Shown: positions 51,783-61,937 of the stretch, in pieces
Numbering within the stretch: the stretch's first letter is position 1
How the letters are laid out: the number at the start of each line of letters is the position of its first letter
NCBI GenBank assembly: GCA_031415055.1
Contig: JANOQZ010000006.1
Coordinates: 124,001 to 188,000 of the forward strand
DNA length: 64,000 nt
Origin: JANMOK01 sp031415055
GTDB taxonomy: Bacteria; Pseudomonadota; Alphaproteobacteria; Rhodobacterales; Rhodobacteraceae
Direction: 5' to 3'
Notes under the pieces: model-generated
Seen by the model: the letters and a program-made list of their open reading frames with translations, nothing else
Told to the model about the DNA's origin: nothing
Databases searched by the model: none
Position numbers and translations under genes: made by a program

Positions 51783-53375
51783 TCAAAACGCTAAAAACCG
51801 CGCCTGTTTCACCTGCGGCAACGCCGCGATCTCGGCCAAAGTTTCCGCCGACACCTTCTCATCCACGCCCAACAACGCAATCGCCTCGCTACCCTTCGAC
51901 GCCCGACCCAACGCAAACGTCGCGATATTCACCCCCAGCAACCCCAACTTCGTCCCCAACGCGCCAATATACCCCGGCGTGTCGCTGTTGGTGGTGTAAA
52001 TCATATATGGCATCGGCTCGGCCTCTAGGTTGATCCCCTTGATCTGGATGAACCTCGGCTTGCCGTCGGAATAAATCGTTCCCGCGACCGAGCGCACAAA
52101 CTCACCGCACGTCACAATCAACCGCACATAACTGCCAAACGCGCCCTGTGCATCCTTCCTTGTCTCGGAAATATGCACGCCCTTTTGCCGGGCGATAATC
52201 GGCGCGTTGACCATATTGACGGTGCCTTCACCCACCAGTGGTGTCATCAGCTTGGCAGTCAGGGCGCAGACCAGCGGCTTCAAATTCAACTCCGCAACTT
52301 TGCCGACAAACTCGATCTCGATCTCGCTGATTGCCGTTTCGGTCACTTGCCCGGCAAACGACCCCAAAACTTCGCACAGCTCAATCCAAGGCTTCAATAT
52401 CGGCGCTTCTTCCGCCGTCACCGATGGCGCGTTCAGGGCGTTGGAAATCGCCCCGCGCATCAGATAATCCGACATCTGCTCGGCCACCTGCAACGCCACA
52501 TTCTCCTGCGCCTCGTTGGTGGACGCGCCCAAATGCGGCGTGCAGACCACATTAGGCAGCCCAAACAACACGCTCTCGGTAGCAGGCTCCACCGCGAACA
52601 CGTCAAACGCCGCCCCCGCCAACTGCCCCGATTTCAACGCCTCCGCCACCGCCGCCTCATCCACCAACCCGCCACGGGCACAGTTGATCAACCGCGCCCC
52701 ATGTTTGATCTTCGCAATCCGCGCCGCCGACAGGATGTTCGCCGTCTTCTCGGTTTTCGGCAGATGCAGGGTAATAAAATCCGCCCGCCCCAGCAGCACA
52801 TCCAGATCGTCGATCTTCTCGACCCCCATTTCCTGCGCCCGCTCGGCGCTGAGAAACGGATCAAAAGCAATAACTTTCATCTTCAGGCCTATCGCCCGTG
52901 ACGCCACCACCGACCCGATATTTCCCGCCCCGACCAGCCCCAAAATCTTGCCGGTAATCTCGACCCCCATGAAGCGCGACTTTTCCCATTTCCCGGCCTG
53001 CGTCGAGGCATCCGCCGCCGGCAATTGCCGCGCCACCGCGAACATCATCGCAATCGCGTGCTCCGCCGTGGTGATCGAATTGCCAAACGGCGTGTTCATC
53101 ACCACCACGCCTTTGGCCGAAGCCGCCGGTATATCGACGTTATCCACGCCAATCCCGGCCCGCCCAATGACCCGCAGCCGCGTCGCCTTGGCAATCAACT
53201 CCGCCGTCACCTTGGTGGCCGACCTTATCGCCAACCCATCATAATTGCCAATGATCTCGGCCAGTTTCGCCGGGTCTTTCCCCAGTTTTGGCTGAAAATC
53301 CACCTCGACCCCGTTGTCGCGGAATATTTGCACTGCCGCGTCGGACAATTCGTCTGAAATCAAAACTTTAGGCAT
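51783..53375 (-). CDS. serA: D-3-phosphoglycerate dehydrogenase
   Basis: First step of serine synthesis. The 530-residue long form has an NAD domain (LGLVGAGNIGSVVASRA, with active-site Arg and His-Glu in the NCARGGLVDE and CTPHLGAST segments), an intervening domain, and a C-terminal ACT domain (DTPGYIGALGTKLGLLGVNI) for serine feedback. It lies downstream of serC on the same strand, 48 bp apart. Confidence 0.97.
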   Translation of the reverse strand: MPKVLISDELSDAAVQIFRDNGVEVDFQPKLGKDPAKLAEIIGNYDGLAIRSATKVTAELIAKATRLRVIGRAGIGVDNVDIPAASAKGVVVMNTPFGNSITTAEHAIAMMFAVARQLPAADASTQAGKWEKSRFMGVEITGKILGLVGAGNIGSVVASRAIGLKMKVIAFDPFLSAERAQEMGVEKIDDLDVLLGRADFITLHLPKTEKTANILSAARIAKIKHGARLINCARGGLVDEAAVAEALKSGQLAGAAFDVFAVEPATESVLFGLPNVVCTPHLGASTNEAQENVALQVAEQMSDYLMRGAISNALNAPSVTAEEAPILKPWIELCEVLGSFAGQVTETAISEIEIEFVGKVAELNLKPLVCALTAKLMTPLVGEGTVNMVNAPIIARQKGVHISETRKDAQGAFGSYVRLIVTCGEFVRSVAGTIYSDGKPRFIQIKGINLEAEPMPYMIYTTNSDTPGYIGALGTKLGLLGVNIATFALGRASKGSEAIALLGVDEKVSAETLAEIAALPQVKQARFLAF

Positions 53376-53389
53376 CGCATGCTCCTGTC

Positions 53390-53409
53390 ATCCCCGCGCA
53401 GGCGGGGAT
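53390..53409. repeat. Small palindromic repeat between serC and serA
   Basis: ATCCCCGC-GCAG-GCGGGGAT is a perfect 8-bp stem. The sequence resembles short palindromes dispersed in many proteobacterial genomes; only one copy was noticed in this window. It may trim or attenuate serA relative to serC. Confidence 0.5.
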
Positions 53410-53423
53410 CGAATGAATAGAAA

Positions 53424-54590
<1,167 letters not shown>

Positions 54591-54607
54591 CGGCGGCTCC
54601 ATCGTCA

Positions 54608-54640
54608 GGGTGAGTGCGCTGAGCCCGTCCCCGCTCACCC
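54608..54640 (-). promoter_or_regulatory. serC leader hairpin (possible serC RNA motif)
   Basis: On the minus strand GGGTGAG (54640-54634) pairs with CTCACCC (54614-54608) around a GC-rich inner region, ending 17 bp before the serC ATG. A conserved leader structure called the serC motif is known in alphaproteobacteria; position and size fit, but I did not confirm the consensus. Confidence 0.45.
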
Positions 54641-54773
54641 AAATTCCGATGACGTGCCCACGGGTTGCATAATCTGCCGCAAACCCGACTCGCAAGCCCA
54701 AAAAGCACCCCAATTTCCAATTTGAAAGCCGCGCCGATTTCCCATCGGAAACCCAAAGCACATTCAATGTTCG

Positions 54774-54808
54774 AAAAATACTCCGGGGTGCAGGGGCAGC
54801 GCCCCTGC
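54774..54808 (-). terminator. Terminator after the DUF1127 gene
   Basis: GCAGGGGC (54790-54797) and GCCCCTGC (54801-54808) form a perfect 8-bp stem. On the minus strand it is followed by ACCCCGGAG and TATTTTT, a form common in Rhodobacterales. Confidence 0.8.
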
Positions 54809-54810
54809 CA

Positions 54811-55023
54811 TTACTTCATCCAGAACCGTTTAAGACTTTCCGCCTCGGCTTGCGCCCGCGTCAAACCCACATCGTCCATCAGATACGGCGGAAGGTTGCG
54901 CAAGACCTGACGAGACCGCGCATTATGGCCCCATGTCCACAGCTTCGCAGCCACATTCACCGGCAGCCTGACCGGCAATCCGACCAACCGAAGCAAGACC
55001 GAACCGTCCAAACTTACCCGCAT
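54811..55023 (-). CDS. DUF1127 small protein
   Basis: A 70-residue basic protein. The C-terminal SRQVLRNLPPYLMDDVGLTR matches DUF1127, short RNA-binding-like domains that influence RNA turnover and stress in alphaproteobacteria. AGGAGG lies 5-6 bp before ATG 55023. It is divergent from a MocR regulator with shared repeats between them, so it is probably a target of that regulator. Confidence 0.85.
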   Translation of the reverse strand: MRVSLDGSVLLRLVGLPVRLPVNVAAKLWTWGHNARSRQVLRNLPPYLMDDVGLTRAQAEAESLKRFWMK

Positions 55024-55034
55024 CACATCCTCCT

Positions 55035-55131
55035 TTGTATCAACACAATCTGCACAAATACCCGCACACTTCACAAAAACTGATACAATTTGCGCCAGCG
55101 ATGTGCTAGAACAACATTGTCATGGATACAA
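55035..55131. promoter_or_regulatory. Candidate MocR operator repeats
   Basis: TTGTATCA (55035-55042) and TGATACAA (55081-55088) are inverted copies, and GATACAA recurs at 55125-55131 inside the first MocR codons. The direct pair at 55082 and 55125 is 43 bp apart. Repeated boxes beside the gene are typical of MocR autoregulation. Confidence 0.55.
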
Positions 55132-56516
55132 ACAACCCGCTCACGCTTGGCCAAAGCACCGGCCCCAAATACCGTCGTCTGTATGACGCCCTGACTGGCG
55201 CAATCCGCCGCGGTGACTTGGCCGAGGGTAGCCGCCTGCCACCCGTCCGCGATTTGGCATGGGATCTTAAAATCACCCCGGGCACGGTTGCGCGTGCTTA
55301 TCAAATGGCCACCAATGAGGGGCTCCTGGAAGCCACCGTCGGTCGTGGCACATTTGTGCGCGGGCAACGCCGTGGCCTCTCCAACGTTCCGCAAAACACC
55401 ATCGCCCGCACCGCCGAACCCAACTATCTCAACCTGCGCACCGGCCATACGGTTGAGCTTGGTCAAACCGACGCCATCAATCATTTGCTGGGCGAAATCA
55501 TCGCTGCCAATACCATCACCTATTCCGATTATGTGCGCGACGACGCCCTGAAACCCTGCCGCAACCGCGCGCATGATTGGCTCTCCAGCCATGGCGTCAC
55601 AGGCGCGGCGGAAGATATGGTCATCACCACTGGCGCGCATAACTCGGTTATCGTTGCACTGCATTGCATCCTATCGGGGCGCGACCCGGTGATCTTGTCA
55701 CACCGCCTCACCTACCCCGGCTTTCGCCAATCCGCGCATCTTTGTCGGGCCAGACTGGTTGGTATTGATGGGGATGCTGCGGGCCCAATCCCCGAGAGCC
55801 TGATCGAGGCCTGCCGCCGCCATAACCCGCAAGCACTGCTGCTGTCATCCAACGTCCACAACCCAACCTGCGTGACCACCAGCCTGAAGAGGCGCGAGCA
55901 AATCGCCGACATCGCCCGCAAATACGACCTGCATATTGTCGAAGACGATGTGTACGGCACCCTTGTTCCCAACCGCCTTCCGGGCCTTGATACACTGGTC
56001 CCCGAGCGGGTCTGGCATGCGACATCGCTTTCGAAATGTTTCGCTGCCGGTCTGCGGCTTGGATTTCTGCAATGCCCGCCCGGCCAAGGCGCACTGGGTC
56101 AGCGCGTGCTGCAGGGGATGAGCTTCAGCCTGTCTGCCCTTTTGACGCTGATGGTTGAGCGGTTGTTTGCCACCGGCACGGTTGACGCAATCGGTGCGAA
56201 AATCCGCACTGAAGGTGTTGTCCGCCTCGATATGGCGAGGCAGATTTTGGCTAACTGGGATATTGCAACTTGCGAAGGTGCCAGTTTGCTTTGGCTCAAC
56301 ATGCCCGCCGGTTGGCGTGCATCGGCGTTTCAGAATGCCTGCGAAAAACAAAACATCCTGCTGGCCGCTGGTGACGCTTTCACCCTGCCCGACGAACCCG
56401 CCCCCAACGCCATTCGGCTGTCGCTGTCCGGTTCAAGCGACCGCGCCCGACTTAAATCTGGCCTCGAGACGATCAACGCCCTGCTCGCAGGTCCAACCCG
56501 TGAGTTTCTGACATGA
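55122..56516 (+). CDS. MocR-type regulator (GntR HTH plus aminotransferase domain)
   Basis: A 464-residue regulator. The GntR winged helix is at residues 15-80 (GSRLPPVRDLAWDLKITPGTVARAY). The rest is a PLP aminotransferase-like domain with VEDDVYGTL and the PLP Lys in ATSLSKCFAAGLRLGF. It senses an amino-type ligand or PLP. It overlaps the EamA gene by 4 bp (ATGA) and is divergent from DUF1127, so it probably controls both. Confidence 0.92.
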   Translation: MDTNNPLTLGQSTGPKYRRLYDALTGAIRRGDLAEGSRLPPVRDLAWDLKITPGTVARAYQMATNEGLLEATVGRGTFVRGQRRGLSNVPQNTIARTAEPNYLNLRTGHTVELGQTDAINHLLGEIIAANTITYSDYVRDDALKPCRNRAHDWLSSHGVTGAAEDMVITTGAHNSVIVALHCILSGRDPVILSHRLTYPGFRQSAHLCRARLVGIDGDAAGPIPESLIEACRRHNPQALLLSSNVHNPTCVTTSLKRREQIADIARKYDLHIVEDDVYGTLVPNRLPGLDTLVPERVWHATSLSKCFAAGLRLGFLQCPPGQGALGQRVLQGMSFSLSALLTLMVERLFATGTVDAIGAKIRTEGVVRLDMARQILANWDIATCEGASLLWLNMPAGWRASAFQNACEKQNILLAAGDAFTLPDEPAPNAIRLSLSGSSDRARLKSGLETINALLAGPTREFLT

Positions 56517-57430
56517 CAGCCAAACCCACAGCCGTCACATGGGTTCTTCTGCTCACGCTCGGCATCCTTTGGGGAGCCTCGTTTCTTGCCGTCGAACTTG
56601 CCCTGCATGACTTTGCCCCATTGCAAATCGCAGCACTTCGCATCGCCCTTGCCGCAATAATCGTCACCACCGCCAGCTTTGCCCTTGGCGACCGCTTGCC
56701 CCCAACCACAACGCCCGCGGGCCGCCGCATCTGGCTGCATTGCCTTGGCATGGCAATCTTTTCCAACGCCCTGCCGTTCAGCCTGCTGTCTTGGGCGCAA
56801 CTCAACGTCAATTCCGGTTTCGCGGGCATCAGCATGGCCGTGGTGCCGCTGATAATTCTGCCACTCGCCCATATATTTGTTCCCGGCGAGCACCTGACCC
56901 GTATCAAACTGACCGGCTTCCTCTTGGGTTTCGCCGGTGTTGTCATCCTAATCGGTCCCGCTCAAATCCTAGCTGGCACTGGTTCCGATGTGGAATCCAC
57001 TGCCCGCCTCACCTGCGTAATCGCCTCGTGCAGTTACGCCATCGGTGCCATCACCACCCGTACTGCGCCCAAAGGCCCAGCACTCGCCTTTTCCTCTGCC
57101 GCCCTCATTCTTGCCAGTCTCATCATGCTGCCGCTGGCCTTCACATTGAACCCATTCCCCACCGCACCAAACGCCAACGCGGTTCTCGCCATCCTCTACC
57201 TTGCCGTTTTCCCCACAGCTTTGGCCACGATGATGCTTGTTCACATCATCAAAACCGCCGGTCCCTCGTTCTTATCTTTGGTCAATTACCAAGTGCCAAT
57301 TTGGGCCGTGCTGTTTGGCATGATCTTCCTTGGCGAGGCCCTGCCTGGTTCGTTCCTGGTCGCTTTGGCGCTGATATTGTTGGGAATGGCAATTTCGCAA
57401 GGTCGCCTCAAACGCCCCGTCGTCGCGTAG
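56513..57430 (+). CDS. EamA/DMT-family transporter
   Basis: A 305-residue inner-membrane protein with ten predicted helices in two EamA repeats. LLTLGILWGASFLAVELAL opens the first and PTALATMMLVHIIKTAGPSFLS lies in the second. It is coupled to the MocR gene. MocR-EamA pairs often handle amino acids or their derivatives, so export of such a compound is plausible. Confidence 0.9.
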   Translation: MTAKPTAVTWVLLLTLGILWGASFLAVELALHDFAPLQIAALRIALAAIIVTTASFALGDRLPPTTTPAGRRIWLHCLGMAIFSNALPFSLLSWAQLNVNSGFAGISMAVVPLIILPLAHIFVPGEHLTRIKLTGFLLGFAGVVILIGPAQILAGTGSDVESTARLTCVIASCSYAIGAITTRTAPKGPALAFSSAALILASLIMLPLAFTLNPFPTAPNANAVLAILYLAVFPTALATMMLVHIIKTAGPSFLSLVNYQVPIWAVLFGMIFLGEALPGSFLVALALILLGMAISQGRLKRPVVA

Positions 57431-57452
57431 GGTGCGCGCTTGCCCGCACCAT

Positions 57453-57833
57453 TCAAGTCCCACCAAAACCGCGTTCGTTGTCGAGCAATTCGCAAAGATT
57501 GCCATCCGGATCGACAAACTGCCCGATCCGGCCCCATTCAAAATCCATCACCTCCACCGCAATCCCTCGGCCGCGCAACATTTCTGCCGCTGCATCAAGG
57601 TTGTTGACATTGAATCGCAGGACCGTCGGATTTTGCCCTCTCGCCTTGATGCCGTCTCCGGCAACACCGCCGGTTTCAACCATCAAATAACCGTCGCCAA
57701 AGCGCAAACATACTAATCCGCTCTTGGCAAACCAAACCGGCAGGCCAACCAAATCTCGATAGAACGCCACACATTCTTCAAACCGCTCGGTGAACAAAAT
57801 GATCCCCGGCGTCACCAAACCAATGTCACGCAT
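57453..57833 (-). CDS. VOC-family (glyoxalase-like) protein
   Basis: A 126-residue protein with two beta-alpha-beta units of the vicinal oxygen chelate fold. VTPGIILFTERFEECVAFYRDLVG opens it, and FEWGRIGQFVDPDGNLCELLDN carries a likely metal Glu at the end. Its start overlaps the glmM stop by 8 bp, so it is translated with glmM. The substrate is unknown. Confidence 0.88.
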   Translation of the reverse strand: MRDIGLVTPGIILFTERFEECVAFYRDLVGLPVWFAKSGLVCLRFGDGYLMVETGGVAGDGIKARGQNPTVLRFNVNNLDAAAEMLRGRGIAVEVMDFEWGRIGQFVDPDGNLCELLDNERGFGGT

Positions 57834-59166
57834 CCTTGATCGCGCCCGCTATCGACAAAACCACTTCCGACAGCACGGTTTCATCCTCGTACTCCCCCAT
57901 CACGCGCAGCAAAGCCTCGGTTCCCGATTTGCGGATCAGCAACCGCCCCTTGTCGCCAAACCTTGTCTCACCCGCCGCAATCGCCGCCTTAACTGTGGCA
58001 GCCGCCAAAGGATCACCGCCAACAAAGCGCACGTTTTCTAGCATCTGCGGCACCGGCTTGAATACATTGGCCAAGACACTTGCCTTGCGCCCGCCCTCCA
58101 CCATCGCCGCCAAAAACTGCAGCGCCGCAATCAACCCGTCGCCGGTGGTGACGTAATCGGTCATCACGATATGCCCCGATTGCTCGCCGCCCAAGTTATA
58201 GCCGCCGCGCCGCATTTCCTCGACGACATAGCGGTCGCCCACCGCGGTGCGGATCATGCGGATGCCGCGCTTGGCCAGATGCCGCTCCAGCCCCAGATTT
58301 GACATCACCGTTGTCACCAACGTGCTTTTCGCCAACCGCCGCTCATCGGCCCACAGGCCCGCAATCAGCGCCATGATCTGGTCGCCATCGGCCACTTGGC
58401 CCTTTTCGTCCAAAATCATCACCCGGTCGGCGTCACCATCCAGACAAATCGCCATGTCAGCGCCGTGTTCTAGCACCGTGCGCGAGGCCAAGGCCGTATC
58501 GGTCGACCCACAACCCTTGTTGATATTATACCCATCCGGCTCAACCCCAATCGGAATCACCGTGGCCCCAAGCTCCCATAACACATCCGGTGCGGTCCGA
58601 TACGAAGCGCCATTGGCGCAATCTATCACGATCTTGACGCCATCCAAGCGCAGCTTGCGCGGGAATGTCGTTTTGGCAAACTCGATATAGCGCGACCGGT
58701 CCGCCTGAATCCGGTTCGCCCGCCCGATCTTGTCCGGGTCGTGGCTCGGCGGCGTATCTTCCAGCAAAGCCTCAATTTTTAGCTCCGCCTCGTCCGATAA
58801 TTTATACCCGTCAGGTCCGAAAAACTTGATGCCGTTGTCCTGATAGGGGTTGTGGCTGGCCGAAATCATCACCCCCAAATCCGCCCGCATGGAACGTGTC
58901 AGCATCCCTACCGCCGGCGTCGGCACCGGACCGACCAAAATCACATCCATCCCCACCGCGTTCAAACCGGCCGTCAGGGCGTTTTCCAGCATATAGCCTG
59001 ACCGCCGCGTGTCCTTGCCGATCACCACCCGATGCGCGTGGTTTTCGCCAAGCCCCAGGAAATACTGCCCAACCGCAATGCCCAACCGCAGCGCCATCTC
59101 GGCAGTCATCGGATAGACATTGGCCGTGCCGCGAATGCCGTCGGTGCCAAACAATTTACGAACCAT
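57826..59166 (-). CDS. glmM: Phosphoglucosamine mutase
   Basis: Makes glucosamine 1-phosphate for peptidoglycan and LPS. The 446 residues start MVRKLFGTDGIRGTANVYPM. VMISASHNPYQDNGIKFFG has the phosphorylated Ser, LDGDADRVMILDEKG the metal Asp residues, and RKSGTEALLRVMGE the phosphate site. ATG 59166 overlaps the folP stop (TGATG); a start at 59193 would add nine residues. Confidence 0.96.
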   Translation of the reverse strand: MVRKLFGTDGIRGTANVYPMTAEMALRLGIAVGQYFLGLGENHAHRVVIGKDTRRSGYMLENALTAGLNAVGMDVILVGPVPTPAVGMLTRSMRADLGVMISASHNPYQDNGIKFFGPDGYKLSDEAELKIEALLEDTPPSHDPDKIGRANRIQADRSRYIEFAKTTFPRKLRLDGVKIVIDCANGASYRTAPDVLWELGATVIPIGVEPDGYNINKGCGSTDTALASRTVLEHGADMAICLDGDADRVMILDEKGQVADGDQIMALIAGLWADERRLAKSTLVTTVMSNLGLERHLAKRGIRMIRTAVGDRYVVEEMRRGGYNLGGEQSGHIVMTDYVTTGDGLIAALQFLAAMVEGGRKASVLANVFKPVPQMLENVRFVGGDPLAAATVKAAIAAGETRFGDKGRLLIRKSGTEALLRVMGEYEDETVLSEVVLSIAGAIKDA

Positions 59167-60176
59167 CACTGCATCCCTTGCAAAGCGCGCCAAACAGCAA
59201 TCGCCTGCGCCGTTTCCGCAATATCATGCACCCGCACCATCTGCACCCCCTGCCGCAAGCCTGCTAGCGCCGCCGCAATCGACCCCGGCCCGCGACGCGA
59301 CGCGTCTTTTTCGCCGCTTAAAGCACCGATGAATCGCTTCCGCGACACCCCCAGCAAGATCGGCAAGCCAAGCCCATGAAACAGGCTCATGCCGCGCAAC
59401 AACGTCAGATTATGCTCCAGCGCCTTGCCAAACCCAATGCCCACATCGACGATGAGTCTGCCCCGCGCTATCCCCGCCGCTTCGCAGGCGGCAATCCGCG
59501 CTGCCAAATGATCGTAAATATCCAGCAACACGTTGTCATAACGCGGATCGTCCTGCATGCCCGCCAAATTATCGGGCGAATGCATCAAACAAACCGCTGC
59601 CCCGGTTTCCGCGGCAACCGCCAGAGACTCCGGATCATGCCTCAACGCCGTCACGTCGTTGAATATCGCAGCCCCCACGGCAATCGCCGCTCGCGCCACG
59701 CCCGCTTTACGGGTATCGACCGAAATCGGCACCTTCAAACCCGACATCGTCAACCCTTCAACCACAGGCACTACCCGCGCTGCCTCGGTCGCATCATCGA
59801 CAAAATCCGCCCCAGGTCGTGTCGATTCGCCGCCAATGTCGATGATGTCGGCCCCCGCCGCGGCCATCGCCAACCCTCGCGTCACCGCCTGTTCGACTGA
59901 CGCAAACTTCCCCCCATCCGAAAACGAATCCGGCGTAACGTTCAAAACCCCCATCACCACGGGCCTTGTCCAGTCAAACCCCAAGATCGGCGCACGCGCC
60001 GCAGTCAAACGCGCCAAAACATCCGTTGGCACGACCTGCACCGCCACAATCTCCGCCGTCCCTGACCGTGACAAAACCTCGACCCGATCAAACCACAACG
60101 GCCCGCCAGCCAACGGTAATGCACCAACAGGCCGCGCCAAATCTGTTTGAACAATTGGCCGGTAATAAAGCTTCAA
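59166..60176 (-). CDS. folP: Dihydropteroate synthase
   Basis: Joins dihydropterin diphosphate and p-aminobenzoate; the sulfonamide target. The 336 residues have an N-terminal extension of about 70 residues before the barrel VMGVLNVTPDSFSDGG. Further motifs are GADIIDIGGESTRPGA and VDVGIGFGKALEHN. Its start overlaps the folB stop (ATGA), so folB-folP-glmM forms a coupled unit. Confidence 0.96.
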   Translation of the reverse strand: MKLYYRPIVQTDLARPVGALPLAGGPLWFDRVEVLSRSGTAEIVAVQVVPTDVLARLTAARAPILGFDWTRPVVMGVLNVTPDSFSDGGKFASVEQAVTRGLAMAAAGADIIDIGGESTRPGADFVDDATEAARVVPVVEGLTMSGLKVPISVDTRKAGVARAAIAVGAAIFNDVTALRHDPESLAVAAETGAAVCLMHSPDNLAGMQDDPRYDNVLLDIYDHLAARIAACEAAGIARGRLIVDVGIGFGKALEHNLTLLRGMSLFHGLGLPILLGVSRKRFIGALSGEKDASRRGPGSIAAALAGLRQGVQMVRVHDIAETAQAIAVWRALQGMQ

Positions 60177-61084
60177 GCCAATGCCGCCAAGCCAACCGGC
60201 GCGCCAACGTCAATGCCCGCCACAACGAATGCCTGGGCACCAAACTCGACCGCAAACCAGCGCGCCAGTCCAACTGGGTCGGTGGCATCGGCAACAGGCT
60301 TGTCCACCGCGTCATTCACGATCTTGGACGGGGCCCAAACTGACAATGCACCGTGCTTCATCGCCCAATCCAATTCGGTGCGGCTGTCCACCACGGTCAA
60401 ATCCGCTGTCAACCCAGCCAATCGCCAAGCGTTCTGCTCAATGGAAAGTAACCCGATACGCCGAGCGGATTCAGTCCCCCCCAAAGCCTCGTCCTTATCA
60501 ATCGGCTCCAAACAAATCACTGCCGGTCGCGGCAACGCACGAATTGCGGCAATCCAGGCGCCCAATTCGCCCCGGTCAACCAACCAATTCGGCAAGAATA
60601 CCACCATCGGCTTTAGCGCATCCACCGGCACCACCCGCGCCACAACGCTTGGCAACACGCTGGTGCCGCGCGGCAATTGCAACCTTACAATCTCCACCCC
60701 CAAAGACCCCGGTATCCGATCCAGCTTTTCAATCCGAACGAATGCCTTCACTACGCGCCGATCCGCCAAACAGCGCTCTGCCACCCGTTCTGCCAAAGTT
60801 TCCAACAGGTTGATCCGTTCAGTCGAGAGCTGCGCTTCAATCGCTTCCACGATCAAATCATAGGAAATCACCTTGTCCACATCGTCGCTTTGCGCCGCCG
60901 TATGGCGCGACACTTCAAGCACCACGTTAAAGCGAATGCGTTGCTGCTTGCCGCGCTCCGATTTGAAAGCGCCAATCTCAACCGCCCGCGTGAAATCGCG
61001 CACCGAAATGCGGTCCAGCGGTTGCCCGGCGCTGGCCGAAGCTCGCGCCGACAATGCCTCAAAAACGCTCGCTGCCTCGTCCAT
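60173..61084 (-). CDS. folB: Dihydroneopterin aldolase with extra C-terminal domain
   Basis: A 303-residue protein. Residues 25-140 match FolB, with VRDFTRAVEIGAFKSERGK, the DDVDKVISYDLIVEAI segment and NLLETLAERVAERCL. The remaining 160 residues (from about 145) are not part of the usual 120-residue FolB; they look like a Rossmann-type or reductase-like domain (KPMVVFLPNWLVDRGELGAW...). ATG 61084, after GGAG, was chosen over the 61156 frame. It is coupled to folP. The extra domain's role is unknown. Confidence 0.85.
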   Translation of the reverse strand: MDEAASVFEALSARASASAGQPLDRISVRDFTRAVEIGAFKSERGKQQRIRFNVVLEVSRHTAAQSDDVDKVISYDLIVEAIEAQLSTERINLLETLAERVAERCLADRRVVKAFVRIEKLDRIPGSLGVEIVRLQLPRGTSVLPSVVARVVPVDALKPMVVFLPNWLVDRGELGAWIAAIRALPRPAVICLEPIDKDEALGGTESARRIGLLSIEQNAWRLAGLTADLTVVDSRTELDWAMKHGALSVWAPSKIVNDAVDKPVADATDPVGLARWFAVEFGAQAFVVAGIDVGAPVGLAALA

Positions 61085-61271
61085 CGCGCCAAACTCCACC
61101 AACCCAGACCTAAAATAGCCAGCCAACCCTCGCCTCACAAGCCTCGCTTTCGGCACTTTTTCGCCGAAGCGCGCAGCGCCATGCCAAATTATCGCCAGAA
61201 TCAGCGCGCATGGTGCACAATGTCATGGGGGCTCAATTTCGCGGCGTTTTTCGCCAGCGCGGGAGTCGAAT

Positions 61272-61916
61272 ATGTTCTATGGCCGTTTTTCCTTGAAATC
61301 GCTGGTCTTGGTATGCGCAATCGCCACCGCAATGCCGGTGCTTGCCAGTGCCTCAACATGCGGCTCCGGCCTGCCAGGAAACGCCAATTCCCGCATCAAC
61401 CCCGGACGTCCCAGCCAAGAGATTTTCAACGCCACCGTCGTGCATTACATGAACTTGGAACGTTGCCGTCGTGGCCTTGCGCCTTTCGCGCTCGACTCGC
61501 GCCTGCTCAGCGCCGCCGCCGTGCATTCGCGCAACATGGCGGCAGATGAAAGCTTCAGCCACCGCTCGCGCCACGCCGGTCAGCAAACCATGGCGCAAAG
61601 GTTTGCCAGCGCAGGTATCCGTGCCGCAACCGCCGGTGAAAACATCTCGATGGACAAACTTTTCGCCATTATCGGTCGTCCGATATCGACAAAATCCACC
61701 GGCAAATGCCAGTTTTTCTATGTCAGCGGTGACCCGGTGCCGATGCACAGTTACAATTCGTTGGGCAAACAAGTGGTCGCCCGCTTCATGGCCTCGTCCA
61801 AACACCGCAACAACATCCTGAACCCGCGCTTCGTGCGCGGCGCGACCGGTATGGGCATCGACCAAGGCGGCGCGGCCTGCGGCGACATCTACATCACCCA
61901 GGATTTCGCCAGCTAG
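61272..61916 (+). CDS. Exported CAP/SCP-domain protein
   Basis: A 214-residue exported protein with a signal peptide ending VLASAS (about 28). The CAP domain has VVHYMNLERCRRGLAPFALDSRLLSAAAVHSRNMA and the family Asp/His/Glu residues in DESFSHRSRH and TAGENIS; the end GIDQGGAACGDIYITQDF is usual. There are four Cys likely paired in the periplasm. Members bind small molecules or lipids, and the role here is unknown. Confidence 0.9.
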   Translation: MFYGRFSLKSLVLVCAIATAMPVLASASTCGSGLPGNANSRINPGRPSQEIFNATVVHYMNLERCRRGLAPFALDSRLLSAAAVHSRNMAADESFSHRSRHAGQQTMAQRFASAGIRAATAGENISMDKLFAIIGRPISTKSTGKCQFFYVSGDPVPMHSYNSLGKQVVARFMASSKHRNNILNPRFVRGATGMGIDQGGAACGDIYITQDFAS

Positions 61917-61937
61917 CGTAAACCCCGACTAAACCGC

